NCBI GenBank assembly: GCA_018818785.1
Contig: JAHIRF010000005.1
Coordinates: 186,001-250,000, forward strand
DNA length: 64,000 nucleotides
Source of the DNA: Thermoplasmatota archaeon
GTDB lineage: Archaea > Thermoplasmatota > Thermoplasmata > UBA10834
Direction: 5' to 3'
The position numbers were made by a program, and so were the translations under genes. Under the pieces are notes generated by a model. The model worked only from the letters and a program-made list of their open reading frames with translations, had not been told where the DNA came from and did no database searches. Shown here in pieces: positions 1-8,461 of this stretch. Each line of letters opens with the position of its first letter. Positions within the stretch are counted from its first letter, which is position 1.

Positions 1-798
1 CCCGATATAGGCGAGAAGGTAGCGTATGACGCGATGGACAAGATAGAGGCGCTGGTGCGCCAATACGATATCGTGTTCGTCACGGCTGGCATGGGCGGCG
101 GAACGGGCACGGGAGTCGCGCCAGTCGTAGCAGAGGCTGCGCGAAGACACGGCGCGATATCAGTCGCACTCGTGACGATACCCTTCGATATCGAGAAAGG
201 GAGGTTGCGCGTCGCGTTCAACGGGATCGCGAAGCTGAGGGAGAGCGCTCACAGCACGATCATACTAGACAACAACCGTCTGTTGAAGATCGCGCCCAAG
301 TTGCCGATCGAACAGGCGTTCATGGTGATGGACCAGCTCATCGTCGAGGTCGTCAAGGGTGTGACCGAAACGGTGTGCGAGACCAGCATGATCAATCTGG
401 ACTTCGCAGACTTCAGGAGCCTGATGCTCAAGGGTGGCGCGTCCACCGTGCTCTACGGTGAGAGCGAGGACGCTCAGAAGGTGGTCGCAGAGGCGATCAG
501 CAACCCACTACTGGATATCGACTTCGAAGGCGCCACAGGCGCGATGATCCATCTCACCGGTGGTCCGTCGCTATCCCTGCGGAAGGCGTACGAAGTCTTC
601 AACGGTATCACGAACAAACTCGGAGATTGCGCCCACATCAAACTGGGCGCAAGAATAGATCCGGACATAGGCCAGAGCATCAAGCTGATGGCGATAGTCA
701 CCGGCGTCCGGACACCCGAAGATACGGACGCGTTCAGGCTCCCAGAAATAGACGGGCTGATCAGCGCCCGGATCGCCATGGCAAACGTGTTAGGATGA
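1..798 (+). CDS. ftsZ1: Cell division protein FtsZ1, 5'-truncated by the window edge
   Basis: This is a tubulin-like GTPase that polymerises into the division ring. The frame is open from base 1, so the N-terminal GTP-binding part lies outside the window. Visible are the tubulin signature (TAGMGGGTGTG, about residues 22-32 of the visible part), a TIILDNNRLL stretch, the T7 region (INLDFADF) and the C-terminal domain. The segments FMVMDQLIVEVVKGVTETV and NPLLDIDFEGATGAMIHLTG follow haloarchaeal FtsZ1 as I recall it, rather than FtsZ2. The protein ends soon after the core fold, without a long tail. It converges on the TrmJ-like gene across a strong hairpin. A separate FtsZ2 lies at 55824-56981. 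Confidence 0.93.
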   Translation, partial: PDIGEKVAYDAMDKIEALVRQYDIVFVTAGMGGGTGTGVAPVVAEAARRHGAISVALVTIPFDIEKGRLRVAFNGIAKLRESAHSTIILDNNRLLKIAPKLPIEQAFMVMDQLIVEVVKGVTETVCETSMINLDFADFRSLMLKGGASTVLYGESEDAQKVVAEAISNPLLDIDFEGATGAMIHLTGGPSLSLRKAYEVFNGITNKLGDCAHIKLGARIDPDIGQSIKLMAIVTGVRTPEDTDAFRLPEIDGLISARIAMANVLG

Positions 799-830
799 TA
801 TCCTCCCCCACATATACAACAACAAAAAAT

Positions 831-870
831 GCGCCCCCTACCGTAACTTTGGGGGGCGCCACAGATTTTT
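831..870. terminator. Bidirectional hairpin terminator between ftsZ1 and the TrmJ-like gene
   Basis: The arms GCGCCCCC (831-838) and GGGGGCGC (852-859) form a perfect 8-bp GC stem with a 13-nt loop. A T-run follows on the plus strand (866-870). An A-run precedes it (824-829), which reads as a T-run on the minus strand. It sits exactly between two convergent genes. Archaeal termination depends mainly on T-runs, so the hairpin's role is inferred. Confidence 0.55.
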
Positions 871-881
871 CCGGAAATCAA

Positions 882-1658
882 TCATGATTCAAGCTCAGTC
901 TTCGCATCATCCTTCTTGGCCTTGGACGAGGTCTTCCTGGGCCTCTTCTTGGGCAGCTCTCCATGGGTCGCCTCCTTTATGGCATTGTCCAGGACCCCCA
1001 TGAGCGAATGGAATTCCCAGGTCGATGGGACCGCTCTCGACACGATCCGCCTGAACATGACCTTCGTCTTCCCCTTCTTGTGCTCGGGCCAATCGATGCA
1101 GTCGAGGAGCATGGCGAAGTATTCGTGCAGTTTCTCAGTCTCCATCTCGGAGGCCAGTTGCGGTTCCCATCTCTCCACACCTGTTGCGAAGAGCTCGTAG
1201 AACACTATCGCCGCGGCATGGCTGATGTTGAGGATAGTGTATGCCGGATTCGCTGGAATAGTGATGAGGAAGTCGCAACGCCTGAGGAGTTCCTTGTCGA
1301 GTCCGAAATCCTCTCGACCGAAAAGGATCGCGATGGTGCCATCGAACTCCTTGATCTTCTGCGAGAATTCCTTCGGAGTCATCGAGATCCTCGCGAAATG
1401 CTTCTCGTTGCAGGTATCGATTCCAGAAGTGGCAGCCACGAAATCAACACCCTGGAGCGCCTCCTCGTCGGTGAACACTCTCTTCGCGTTCTTGAGGATG
1501 TCCGTGGCGTGCATCGCGCGCTTGATCGCCTCCTCGCCTATGGCGCAAGGTCTGACGAGCACCAATTCCTCGAGCCCGAAGTTCTTCATGGACCGCGCGA
1601 TCGCCCCGACGTTGCCGTCGTGCAACGGTTCTACCAGTACTACCCTGAAGTGCGGCAC
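882..1658 (-). CDS. SPOUT (TrmH-family) RNA 2'-O-methyltransferase, TrmJ-like
   Basis: 258 aa with a GTG start. The SPOUT/SpoU motifs are clear: EPLHDGNVGAIARSMKNFG at residues 10-28, LFGREDFGL in the middle, and the knot motif IPANPAYTILNISHAAAI. The family methylates ribose 2'-OH groups from SAM; archaeal TrmJ acts on position 32 of tRNA. The last ~25 residues are a basic, Lys/Arg/Ser-rich tail that probably aids RNA binding. It is divergent from truA, another tRNA modification gene, only 52 bp away. Assignment to TrmJ rather than another SpoU subfamily is by overall resemblance. Confidence 0.85.
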   Translation of the reverse strand: MPHFRVVLVEPLHDGNVGAIARSMKNFGLEELVLVRPCAIGEEAIKRAMHATDILKNAKRVFTDEEALQGVDFVAATSGIDTCNEKHFARISMTPKEFSQKIKEFDGTIAILFGREDFGLDKELLRRCDFLITIPANPAYTILNISHAAAIVFYELFATGVERWEPQLASEMETEKLHEYFAMLLDCIDWPEHKKGKTKVMFRRIVSRAVPSTWEFHSLMGVLDNAIKEATHGELPKKRPRKTSSKAKKDDAKTELES

Positions 1659-1680
1659 GGCATCACGACAGATGCCCTAG

Positions 1681-1690
1681 GTATTTAACT
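1681..1690. promoter_or_regulatory. Shared TATA-like box for divergent TrmJ-like gene and truA
   Basis: The intergenic region of 52 bp has one AT-rich element (GTATTTAACT). It lies about 25 bp from the truA GTG and about 28 bp from the opposite GTG. That spacing would give nearly leaderless transcripts in both directions from a single box. The same arrangement occurs at 37810-37863. Confidence 0.45.
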
Positions 1691-1710
1691 CTGTAGCAGA
1701 TAATCTGGGC

Positions 1711-2529
1711 GTGAGCGGCGAAGAGGAGATACGGGTCGCGCTTAAGGTCGCATACGATGGCACGAACTACTTCGGCTTCCAGAGGCAGCCGGGCAGAGTG
1801 ACCGTCGAGGGAGCACTTGTGACAGCGCTCGACAAGGTGGGTGCAATCAGCTCGCCGAGGGAGTGCGGGTACCGAAGTTCCAGTCGCACGGACCGGGGCG
1901 TGAGCGCCCTCGGGAACGTCATCTCCTTCCGCACGTCATTCCCGCTGCGGTCCATATGCTCAGCGATCAACTCTGAGCTGGAGGACATATGGGCGTATTC
2001 CATCGCTCGTGTCCCTGATGATTTCAATCCAAGAGCGGCCAGGCAGCGATGGTATCGATACTATCTCCCTAAGGATGGGCAGGACCTTACTGTAATGAAA
2101 GCCCTGGCCGAGAGATTCATCGGGATACATGATTTCTCATCATATGCCACGAAGGCCGATAGGAATCCGATGAGGAAGATCGACTCGATCGACATATCCG
2201 ATGAGGGGCTTTTCCATGCCCTCGATTTCCGGGCGGAGAGTTTTCTCTGGAACATGATCCGCCGGATCGTCTGGGTGATGAACGAGGGAAGCACAGGCAG
2301 GCTGGATCTGGCATCGATAGGGCCGGAGGCGAAGAAGAAGCTCATAAGAATCGGCCTTTCCCCACCCGAGTACCTCCTGCTCATGGATGTCGACTGCGGC
2401 GTCGAGTTCGAGCTGGACGAGCGCGCGCGGATACGCATAAAGCGGATGGCAGAGCGGATGATGAAGAGTCATTCTATGAACCTGATCTTCTCGGAGCATG
2501 TCCGCGACCTATCTCTTCGCGGGTTGTGA
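1711..2529 (+). CDS. truA: tRNA pseudouridine synthase TruA
   Basis: 272 aa with a GTG start. TruA isomerises uridine to pseudouridine at positions 38-40 of the tRNA anticodon stem-loop. The family motif with the catalytic aspartate reads SSRTDRGVSALGNVISF (about residues 56-72), and the N-terminus (VAYDGTNYFGFQRQPG) is typical. The region FLWNMIRRIVWVM matches the conserved C-terminal domain. The start is placed by a TATA-like box about 25 bp upstream, so the message is probably leaderless. It lies 36 bp upstream of the adenylate kinase start, probably in the same transcript. Confidence 0.95.
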   Translation: MSGEEEIRVALKVAYDGTNYFGFQRQPGRVTVEGALVTALDKVGAISSPRECGYRSSSRTDRGVSALGNVISFRTSFPLRSICSAINSELEDIWAYSIARVPDDFNPRAARQRWYRYYLPKDGQDLTVMKALAERFIGIHDFSSYATKADRNPMRKIDSIDISDEGLFHALDFRAESFLWNMIRRIVWVMNEGSTGRLDLASIGPEAKKKLIRIGLSPPEYLLLMDVDCGVEFELDERARIRIKRMAERMMKSHSMNLIFSEHVRDLSLRGL

Positions 2530-2565
2530 AGGTTGATATGTGCGGAGACTCGTACGCACGTTAAG

Positions 2566-3081
2566 ATGAAAGTGGCAGTGACAGGGACTCCAGGCGTCGG
2601 GAAGACCTCCGCGACCGCCCTCGTTCGTTCCATACGCGTCATACGGGTCAACGACCTAGTAGACGAGTACGACGCGATCACAGGCACCGACGAGGAGCGC
2701 GGTTCGAAGGAAGTGGACGTCGATAAGCTCAAGGCCGCTCTTTCGAAGATGGATGGGGATATGTTGCTCGAGGGGCACCTCTCCCACCTTCTAGGGGTCG
2801 ATATCGCCATCGTCCTGCGCTGCTCGCCAGCCGTTCTTCGCGAGCGTCTGGAGCTGCGTGGATGGAGCGCGGCCAAGGTCATGGAGAACATGGAAGCGGA
2901 AGCCGTTGATGTCATCCTCGTCGAGGCTCTGGGGTGCGTTCCAAAGACATGCGAGATAGATGCCACGGGCATGTCTTCCGAGGCGGTGGCCAAAGCGATT
3001 GAGGAAATCATCGCCGGAGAAAGTGAAAAATATCCAGTTGGCAATGTTGACTGGAGCCAGGAGGTTATGAGCTGGTTTTAG
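2566..3081 (+). CDS. Archaeal adenylate kinase of the AK6/Fap7 type
   Basis: 171 aa from the ATG at 2566. A TTG start at 2533 would add an unrelated 11-residue leader. The P-loop GTPGVGKTSA (about residues 7-16) sits directly at the N-terminus, and the short length with LELRGWSAAKVMENMEAEA matches the small archaeal AK6/Fap7 family. These enzymes interconvert AMP, ADP and ATP, and in eukaryotes take part in small-subunit ribosome maturation. The gene follows truA and overlaps the proposed start region of the next gene, so the three probably form one transcript. Confidence 0.88.
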   Translation: MKVAVTGTPGVGKTSATALVRSIRVIRVNDLVDEYDAITGTDEERGSKEVDVDKLKAALSKMDGDMLLEGHLSHLLGVDIAIVLRCSPAVLRERLELRGWSAAKVMENMEAEAVDVILVEALGCVPKTCEIDATGMSSEAVAKAIEEIIAGESEKYPVGNVDWSQEVMSWF

Positions 3082-3695
3082 AGAAGTATCGCACGGAGGC
3101 CGATAGGGTGCTGGCACCTGCCGCGCAGCAGCTCACCTCAGTCAACCCTCACCACATATCGGCAGCATCTCTGGTCTGCGCACTGTTCGCAGGCATATTC
3201 TTCGCGCAGCAGAGACCTGAGCTGTTCCTCCTGCTCGCATCCGCTTTCGTTGCATTGAACGGATTGCTCGACGCCCTGGACGGGAAGGTCGCCAGGCTGA
3301 TGTCCAAGGAATCCAAGCGGGGCGACTTCGTCGACCACATCATCGATAGATACGCGGACATGTTCATACTCGCAGGTATCGCCCTCGGTGCCTACTGTTC
3401 GTTGTTCGTCGGATTGTTCGCGGTCATCGGCGTGATGCTGGCCAGCTACATGGGCACGCAGGCCCAGGCGCTCGGTCTCCGTCGAGAGTACAGGGGCGTG
3501 CTCGGACGAGCCGATAGACTAGTGCTTCTGATCCTGGTCCCGATACTCCAGTACATCCTATTGTGGCTGGGCGGGGACTTCAGCAGCGACATCATGGGAT
3601 TGACTGTCATCGGATGGATGATGGTGTACTTCGGCATCGCTGGCAACATCACAGCTCTTCAGAGGGCCTGGATGATCTGGAAGTCACTTCCGTGA
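3072..3695 (+). CDS. CDP-alcohol phosphatidyltransferase (archaetidyl-alcohol synthase family)
   Basis: This integral membrane enzyme transfers a phospho-alcohol head group from or to a CDP-activated lipid. The family signature DG-x2-AR-x8-G-x3-D-x3-D is complete (DGKVARLM...GDFVDHIID), and about six hydrophobic segments follow. The first conventional start is GTG 3108, but the frame is open back to 3051. Residues encoded upstream (VLEKYRTEADRVLAPA) look like the normal N-terminal helix of the family. A perfect GGAGGT at 3060-3065 lies 6 nt before a CTG at 3072, so CTG initiation is proposed. The head-group substrate (inositol phosphate, glycerol or serine) cannot be told. Its 3' end overlaps the convergent priL by 12 bp. 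Confidence 0.87.
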   Translation: MVLEKYRTEADRVLAPAAQQLTSVNPHHISAASLVCALFAGIFFAQQRPELFLLLASAFVALNGLLDALDGKVARLMSKESKRGDFVDHIIDRYADMFILAGIALGAYCSLFVGLFAVIGVMLASYMGTQAQALGLRREYRGVLGRADRLVLLILVPILQYILLWLGGDFSSDIMGLTVIGWMMVYFGIAGNITALQRAWMIWKSLP

Positions 3696-4715
3696 CGGAG
3701 GTTTGAACCTCTTGCCTTTGGATCTGTAATATGTCAACGGATGGGCCATCCAATCCTTCTTGCACAGCGAATCAGGGTCGAAGCAGATGCCATAGCTCTT
3801 CATCGTGCTGCATTCGGGTGGAGTGTACTCCGTCCCGGAGATCTCCCCCGTGATATGCTGTATCTGGTACCGGGACTTGCTCTCGTCGAAATCAGGGGCT
3901 GATGAGAATGTCTCCAGTACCTCGTCAGAGTTCATGCCCAGTGTATGCAGGAACGATACCAATGCGAATCTCCCGGTGTGTGGGACGTTCTCTCCGCTCT
4001 GTATCATGGTGAGGAGCTTCTTCATGCATGGGGGGAATCTTATGATGCTGACCTTGCCCATGCTCCTCGCCTTGAACTCCGCGCGCTTCTCCTCCATGAT
4101 CTTGCTTATGACCGTGATGTCCTGGGAGAATGCGTTCATGATGTCGTCGTTGACCGCGAGTGGAAGCTCGGACGAGATCTTCTCCGTGAGCATCTGCTGG
4201 ATGAGTCTGACCAATCGCTGCTTTGTGACGATGACTCTACCATCTTGCAGCCGCTGATTGATGAGCTTCCAATCCTTGCTCCTCATCGCGGCAGAGAACC
4301 TCAGGAAATCGGTGAAATCCACGGAGATGGTATCCTCGTCCACCGAGACATTCAGTCCGAGCTCCTCAGCGACCGATTTGATGAACGTGAACTCCTCTCC
4401 TCTCAGATGCTTGTCAGCCTTCTTCGCCTCGGCGATGGCGTATCTGGTCACAAGCATCTGGTCGGTCACGGCCGATACTATCATCCTCGCGACTGGATAG
4501 CTCAATAATTCGTTGTTCGCATCTACTTCCGATGCCATCGGATGGTCCTCGATCATGCCGTTCTCCAGCGCTTCCATGACCCGTTCCTTTCCCATGAACC
4601 GGGCCCTTTCATAAGCTACGCTGGTGGTGAGCTTGCTCAGATCGACTCCGGTCTCCCTCAGATATGCAGATGCACCCTTCAGGAACGGATACTTCGCCGC
4701 CAGCTTGACATCCAC
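3684..4715 (-). CDS. priL: DNA primase large subunit PriL
   Basis: 343 aa with a GTG start. PriL is the regulatory, iron-sulfur subunit of the archaeal/eukaryotic-type primase that makes RNA/DNA primers with PriS. The C-terminal 4Fe-4S domain is recognisable: FPPCMKKLL, then TPPECSTMKSYGICF and a final SLCKKDWMAHPLTYY, giving the four expected cysteines. The helical N-terminal domain starts LAAKYPFLKGASAYL. PriS is not next to it in this window. Confidence 0.92.
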   Translation of the reverse strand: MDVKLAAKYPFLKGASAYLRETGVDLSKLTTSVAYERARFMGKERVMEALENGMIEDHPMASEVDANNELLSYPVARMIVSAVTDQMLVTRYAIAEAKKADKHLRGEEFTFIKSVAEELGLNVSVDEDTISVDFTDFLRFSAAMRSKDWKLINQRLQDGRVIVTKQRLVRLIQQMLTEKISSELPLAVNDDIMNAFSQDITVISKIMEEKRAEFKARSMGKVSIIRFPPCMKKLLTMIQSGENVPHTGRFALVSFLHTLGMNSDEVLETFSSAPDFDESKSRYQIQHITGEISGTEYTPPECSTMKSYGICFDPDSLCKKDWMAHPLTYYRSKGKRFKPPSRK

Positions 4716-4770
4716 GCCGTCCTCTCTCCTCTCTACTCGAATCGCCGCTCTGATTACAATAACTTGACTG

Positions 4771-6408
4771 CTACGATCTCTCTACATCTCCGCATACCAG
4801 ATATGATCGTGCCGATGCGAGGGCGGTCTCCTCGTCGAATATCTGCCAGAGATCCTCCGGATCATCAAATGGCCTCTTTCTCATTATCGCCATGGCCCTC
4901 CTCCTGCCTATCCCAGGGATCGCTTCGAGCATCGCCATCGATGCGGTGTTCGCATTCGTCGGATTTGCTATCCCCGTCACGCTCCTGGGGCCGCACCCGA
5001 TGATCGCGACATCGATATCCATTCCTATCTCGAAGGCGTATGGCAGGCCGACCAGGAGCGGGTAGGTGCCGACCTGCCTCCCGAAGGTCCTCCCGCCCTC
5101 CCTCAGTTCCGTACGGACATTCCTGAGGATGGAGCCGCTCGGCAGAAGTCTCTCCAGCATGGGCTGGTCGATCTGTTCCCTCACATCTCTCTTGAACTTC
5201 TCGAACTCCTTGCGGTGCCTGACGCCAGGTGAATCAGCGCGGTAGGGTACCACCTGCCGTATGTTTATTCGTCTGAGGAGGAGCCCTTCGTCCACGACCT
5301 TCTGAAGGAATTGGAGATTGAGCGCGTAGGTCTGCTTAGATTCCCCTTCGAGACCACATACGAAATTGATGCCTGGCAGAACATGGGGCAGACCGGATGG
5401 TCCGACCACTCTTCCCAATTCGTTGACGATCCTGACCGCTTCGATCGTCTGATCCGCTGATGCATTCAGGTTGTTCGCCTCCGCAACCTTAGGGTCTGCG
5501 GATTCCAGTCCGAAGGCGAGGACATTGCCGCTCGTGCAGTTCTCCACGATCGCTTTCAAGATCTTTCGAGACTCCTCTGGATGCGAGGCTATCACTGCGG
5601 GGTTCGCATTGTCTAGATGGAACACCCTCGGGCGCATCGTCTCCTTCACTCCCTTCAACAGGGACTCGATCGCCGCCACGTTCGGCCTCGGTGTCTCGCT
5701 CATGCCGACATCTTCTGATTTGTAGCAGAATACGCAGGACTGCGCACCCAATCGGATGTTTCTGACGCCCGCATCGGACAGGGCCGCGACCTCTCTCAAG
5801 ATGTCCTTCGGTTCGCGAAAGACGACTTCCCCTGATAATGGTTCGACGCAGAACTTGCACCCGCCGCTGATGTACCTGACGCAGCCACGATACATCTGTA
5901 CCTCGGCTATCAGTGGTCCTCCCGCGTCCGGGTGGATCGATGAGATGACCGCTCCAGCCTCCAGCCAGGAATTCCATTCCTCCTGACCTCTGCGCCTATC
6001 CTCCAGAGCCCCATTCGAAACGAGCTCGAACAGCGCAGCATCCAGATCCTCTGATACAATGTGGTCGAAGCATCCCTTCAATGCATCAGACAACCTGCGT
6101 TCGTCGACCCCTAGGCTGGCCACCTTCAAACCCTTGAACGACCCGCATATCTTGATGAGTTCCTTATCGCTTGCTGGCATTCCCCTGAGATACTTCCCGG
6201 GAACTGCCACCCTCCTGATCACAGCGAGCAGGTCGAACCCGCTGAAATCGTCCTCTCCATCCCTCCACTGGTCAACGGTCCTGTAGTGGCCCTCCGCTCC
6301 CGCTTTCGCGAGCGCGCCGAAGGCCAGTCTGGCATAGGGGGAGATATACGGCGGGACGCCAAGGCACGCAGGCTCATCGGTGTACCCGTCGAGGACGAGG
6401 GCTCTCAT
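4771..6408 (-). CDS. Radical SAM protein with C-terminal helix-hairpin-helix domain (COG1031 type)
   Basis: 545 aa. The ATG at 6408 is preferred over ATG 6435. The protein then begins MRALVLDGYTDEPACLGVPP, like the family as I recall it, and a TATA-like box near 6438 makes this start leaderless. The cysteine cluster is CVRYISGGCKFC, a C-x7-C-x2-C spacing instead of the classical C-x3-C-x2-C. A partial TIM barrel follows. The C-terminus carries a helix-hairpin-helix motif (LEAIPGIGRRRAMAIMRKRP) that usually contacts nucleic acid. The substrate is unknown; a role in nucleic-acid modification or repair is inference from the HhH domain. Confidence 0.82.
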   Translation of the reverse strand: MRALVLDGYTDEPACLGVPPYISPYARLAFGALAKAGAEGHYRTVDQWRDGEDDFSGFDLLAVIRRVAVPGKYLRGMPASDKELIKICGSFKGLKVASLGVDERRLSDALKGCFDHIVSEDLDAALFELVSNGALEDRRRGQEEWNSWLEAGAVISSIHPDAGGPLIAEVQMYRGCVRYISGGCKFCVEPLSGEVVFREPKDILREVAALSDAGVRNIRLGAQSCVFCYKSEDVGMSETPRPNVAAIESLLKGVKETMRPRVFHLDNANPAVIASHPEESRKILKAIVENCTSGNVLAFGLESADPKVAEANNLNASADQTIEAVRIVNELGRVVGPSGLPHVLPGINFVCGLEGESKQTYALNLQFLQKVVDEGLLLRRINIRQVVPYRADSPGVRHRKEFEKFKRDVREQIDQPMLERLLPSGSILRNVRTELREGGRTFGRQVGTYPLLVGLPYAFEIGMDIDVAIIGCGPRSVTGIANPTNANTASMAMLEAIPGIGRRRAMAIMRKRPFDDPEDLWQIFDEETALASARSYLVCGDVERS

Positions 6409-6631
6409 CGTCGCTGTGAACGGTTCTGTCCACATAATATGTTTCTATTTCGTCGACCACGTCCGACCTGCTCCCCCAAGCGCCTTCGTGTAAGATGATA
6501 ATCTATTAATCCGTCGAAATAATCATGTCTTCATAGCAATAACCGTAACAAACGACCATATCGGTTGTTCGAAATCGGAGAATCAACCAACGAGTTTCGA
6601 CGTTAACATAGACACAAAGGGGTAGAATCGA

Positions 6632-8068
6632 ATGGCAAAGAAATCCAAGCCGGCCAGTAGGAAGGCCGTGAAGAACGCGCCCGCCAAGAAGAAGGCGGTC
6701 AAGTCCAAGGCGAAGGCAAAGCCCGCGAAACCGGTATCCGTTGAAGCCATGCTGAAGAAGGCATACGAACCGGCCAGACTCGCGATGATCTACCACCCGT
6801 TCTACGAGGGTAAGATCGAGATCACGCCCAAGTGCTGCGTGAGAGACTTCAACGACTTCGCCATCTGGTACACGCCGGGTGTGGCAGAGTCATGCAAGGC
6901 GATCAACAAGGACAAGGAACTGTCGTATACCCACACGAACAGGTGGAACACGGTCGCTGTCGTATCCGACGGTACGAGGGTATTGGGTCTCGGCGACATC
7001 GGTCCCGAGGCTGGTATGCCGGTCATGGAGGGCAAGTCTCTCCTGTTCAAGTACCTCGGCGGCGTCGACGCATACCCGCTATGCCTCGGTACGAAGGACC
7101 CCGAGGAGATCATAAACACGGTCAAGCTGCTGCAGCCATCCCTCGGTGGCGTCAACCTCGAGGACATCTCGCAGCCCAAGTGCTTCTACATACTCGAGCG
7201 CCTGAGGAAGGAGTGCGAGATCCCTGTCTGGCACGACGACCAGCAGGGCACTGGTACGATCGTTGCTGCCGGTGCGGTGAACGCTGCGAAGATGGTCGGC
7301 AAGAAGCCGTCACAGATGAAGGCGGTCTTCATCGGTGCGGGTGCCGCAAACATAGCCATATCCAGGATCATGCAGGTCTCCGGCTTCAAGTGGGAGAACA
7401 TGATCATGTGCGATTCCAAGGGAACCCTTCATCCTGGCAGAGAGGAAGTCAAGGCCGAGTTCAAGGAGAAGTGGTTCATGTGTGAGAATTCCAACAAGGA
7501 ACGAGTCGTCGGTACATCACAGGATGCGATGAAGGGTGCCGATATCGTCGTCGCAGCTTCGAAGCCGGGACCTGGCACGATCAAGCCGGAGTGGATCAAG
7601 GGTATGGCGAATGACTCGATCGTGTTCGCCACAGCCAACCCGATACCTGAGATATGGCCATGGGAGGCGAAGGAAGCTGGCGCGAAGATCGTCGCAACAG
7701 GCAGGTCCGACTTCCCGAACCAGGTCAACAACTCGCTCGGATTCCCTGGCATATTCAGGGGAACCCTCGATGTCAGGGCTAGGACGATATCCGACACTAT
7801 GTGTCTGGCAGCCGTCCTCGAGATCGCGAAGACCGCGGAGGACAAAGGCCTCACCGAGGAATACATCGTCCCAACGATGGATGAGTGGGAAGTGTTCCCG
7901 AGAGAGGCAGCGGCCGTCGGTAGGGCAGCCATCAAGGAAGGCATCGCAAGGGTCAAGCTCAGCAGGCAGGAGCTCTACGAGAAGGCTGAGTCGATCATCA
8001 GGCGCGCAAGGAACCAGACAAAGTACCTGATGAAGGGCAGATACATCCCCCCGCCACCTAAGGCGTAG
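6632..8068 (+). CDS. Malic enzyme (oxaloacetate-decarboxylating malate dehydrogenase) with basic N-terminal tail
   Basis: 478 aa. The enzyme converts malate to pyruvate and CO2 with NAD(P)+. Family motifs are AIWYTPGVAE, LGLGDIGPEAGMPVMEGK, VWHDDQQGTGTIVAAGA (metal site), a Rossmann nucleotide-binding stretch AVFIGAGAANIA, and ATANPIPEIWPWEA. The first ~35 residues are almost only Lys, Ala, Pro and Ser and precede the usual start of the fold. They may be a nucleic-acid or surface-binding tail or a disordered extension. The 5' region (6436-6631) is AT-rich and holds divergent promoters for this gene and the radical SAM gene. Confidence 0.92.
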   Translation: MAKKSKPASRKAVKNAPAKKKAVKSKAKAKPAKPVSVEAMLKKAYEPARLAMIYHPFYEGKIEITPKCCVRDFNDFAIWYTPGVAESCKAINKDKELSYTHTNRWNTVAVVSDGTRVLGLGDIGPEAGMPVMEGKSLLFKYLGGVDAYPLCLGTKDPEEIINTVKLLQPSLGGVNLEDISQPKCFYILERLRKECEIPVWHDDQQGTGTIVAAGAVNAAKMVGKKPSQMKAVFIGAGAANIAISRIMQVSGFKWENMIMCDSKGTLHPGREEVKAEFKEKWFMCENSNKERVVGTSQDAMKGADIVVAASKPGPGTIKPEWIKGMANDSIVFATANPIPEIWPWEAKEAGAKIVATGRSDFPNQVNNSLGFPGIFRGTLDVRARTISDTMCLAAVLEIAKTAEDKGLTEEYIVPTMDEWEVFPREAAAVGRAAIKEGIARVKLSRQELYEKAESIIRRARNQTKYLMKGRYIPPPPKA

Positions 8069-8095
8069 GGTCCTGGCCAACGACCATTAAACCCT

Positions 8096-8127
8096 TTCAG
8101 AAAACCCTTATCCTTTCAATTTCTGAA
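8096..8127. terminator. AT-rich hairpin between malic enzyme and EF-1 beta
   Basis: TTCAGAAA (8096-8103) and TTTCTGAA (8120-8127) form an 8-bp inverted repeat with a 16-nt loop. It lies in the T-rich 116-bp gap between two convergent genes. It probably marks transcript ends from both sides. Confidence 0.35.
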
Positions 8128-8184
8128 CCGATAGATATTCTGCAGAGCATCCGCTATCTTCGAAACTGGGCAAGAATCTTATGT

Positions 8185-8451
8185 TCAGAGCAGTCCCATC
8201 TGGACGATCTCTACACTCTGGACGCCGCCGACGCCGGATATAGCTGCTTCCACCTGGTCAGCGCCGCCCTTCTTGTCGTCAAGGACCACGAGCACGTGCA
8301 ACGCTTTCAGGCCGAATGCGACGGGTTTCGTTTCGGAAGCCTTGAAAACAGCTCCCTCCGGCAGTACCTTCCGTATCTCCTTCACCAGACTGTCCAGATC
8401 GATATCGACACTCTCCGGAAGGATCCTGTACTGTAGACCTACTTCTCCCAT
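8185..8451 (-). CDS. ef1b: Translation elongation factor EF-1 beta (nucleotide exchange factor of EF-1A)
   Basis: 88 aa. aEF-1 beta promotes GDP/GTP exchange on elongation factor 1-alpha. The protein starts MGEVGLQYRILPESVDIDLD and contains KPVAFGLKALHVLVVLDDKK, both typical, and has the usual ~88-residue length. The ATG at 8451 is chosen over an upstream TTG because a GAGGTG ribosome-binding site lies 6 nt before it and the longer form would overlap the neighbouring gene. It is cotranscribed with the zinc-ribbon gene 10 bp upstream. Confidence 0.93.
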   Translation of the reverse strand: MGEVGLQYRILPESVDIDLDSLVKEIRKVLPEGAVFKASETKPVAFGLKALHVLVVLDDKKGGADQVEAAISGVGGVQSVEIVQMGLL

Positions 8452-8461
8452 GAAAGGCACC

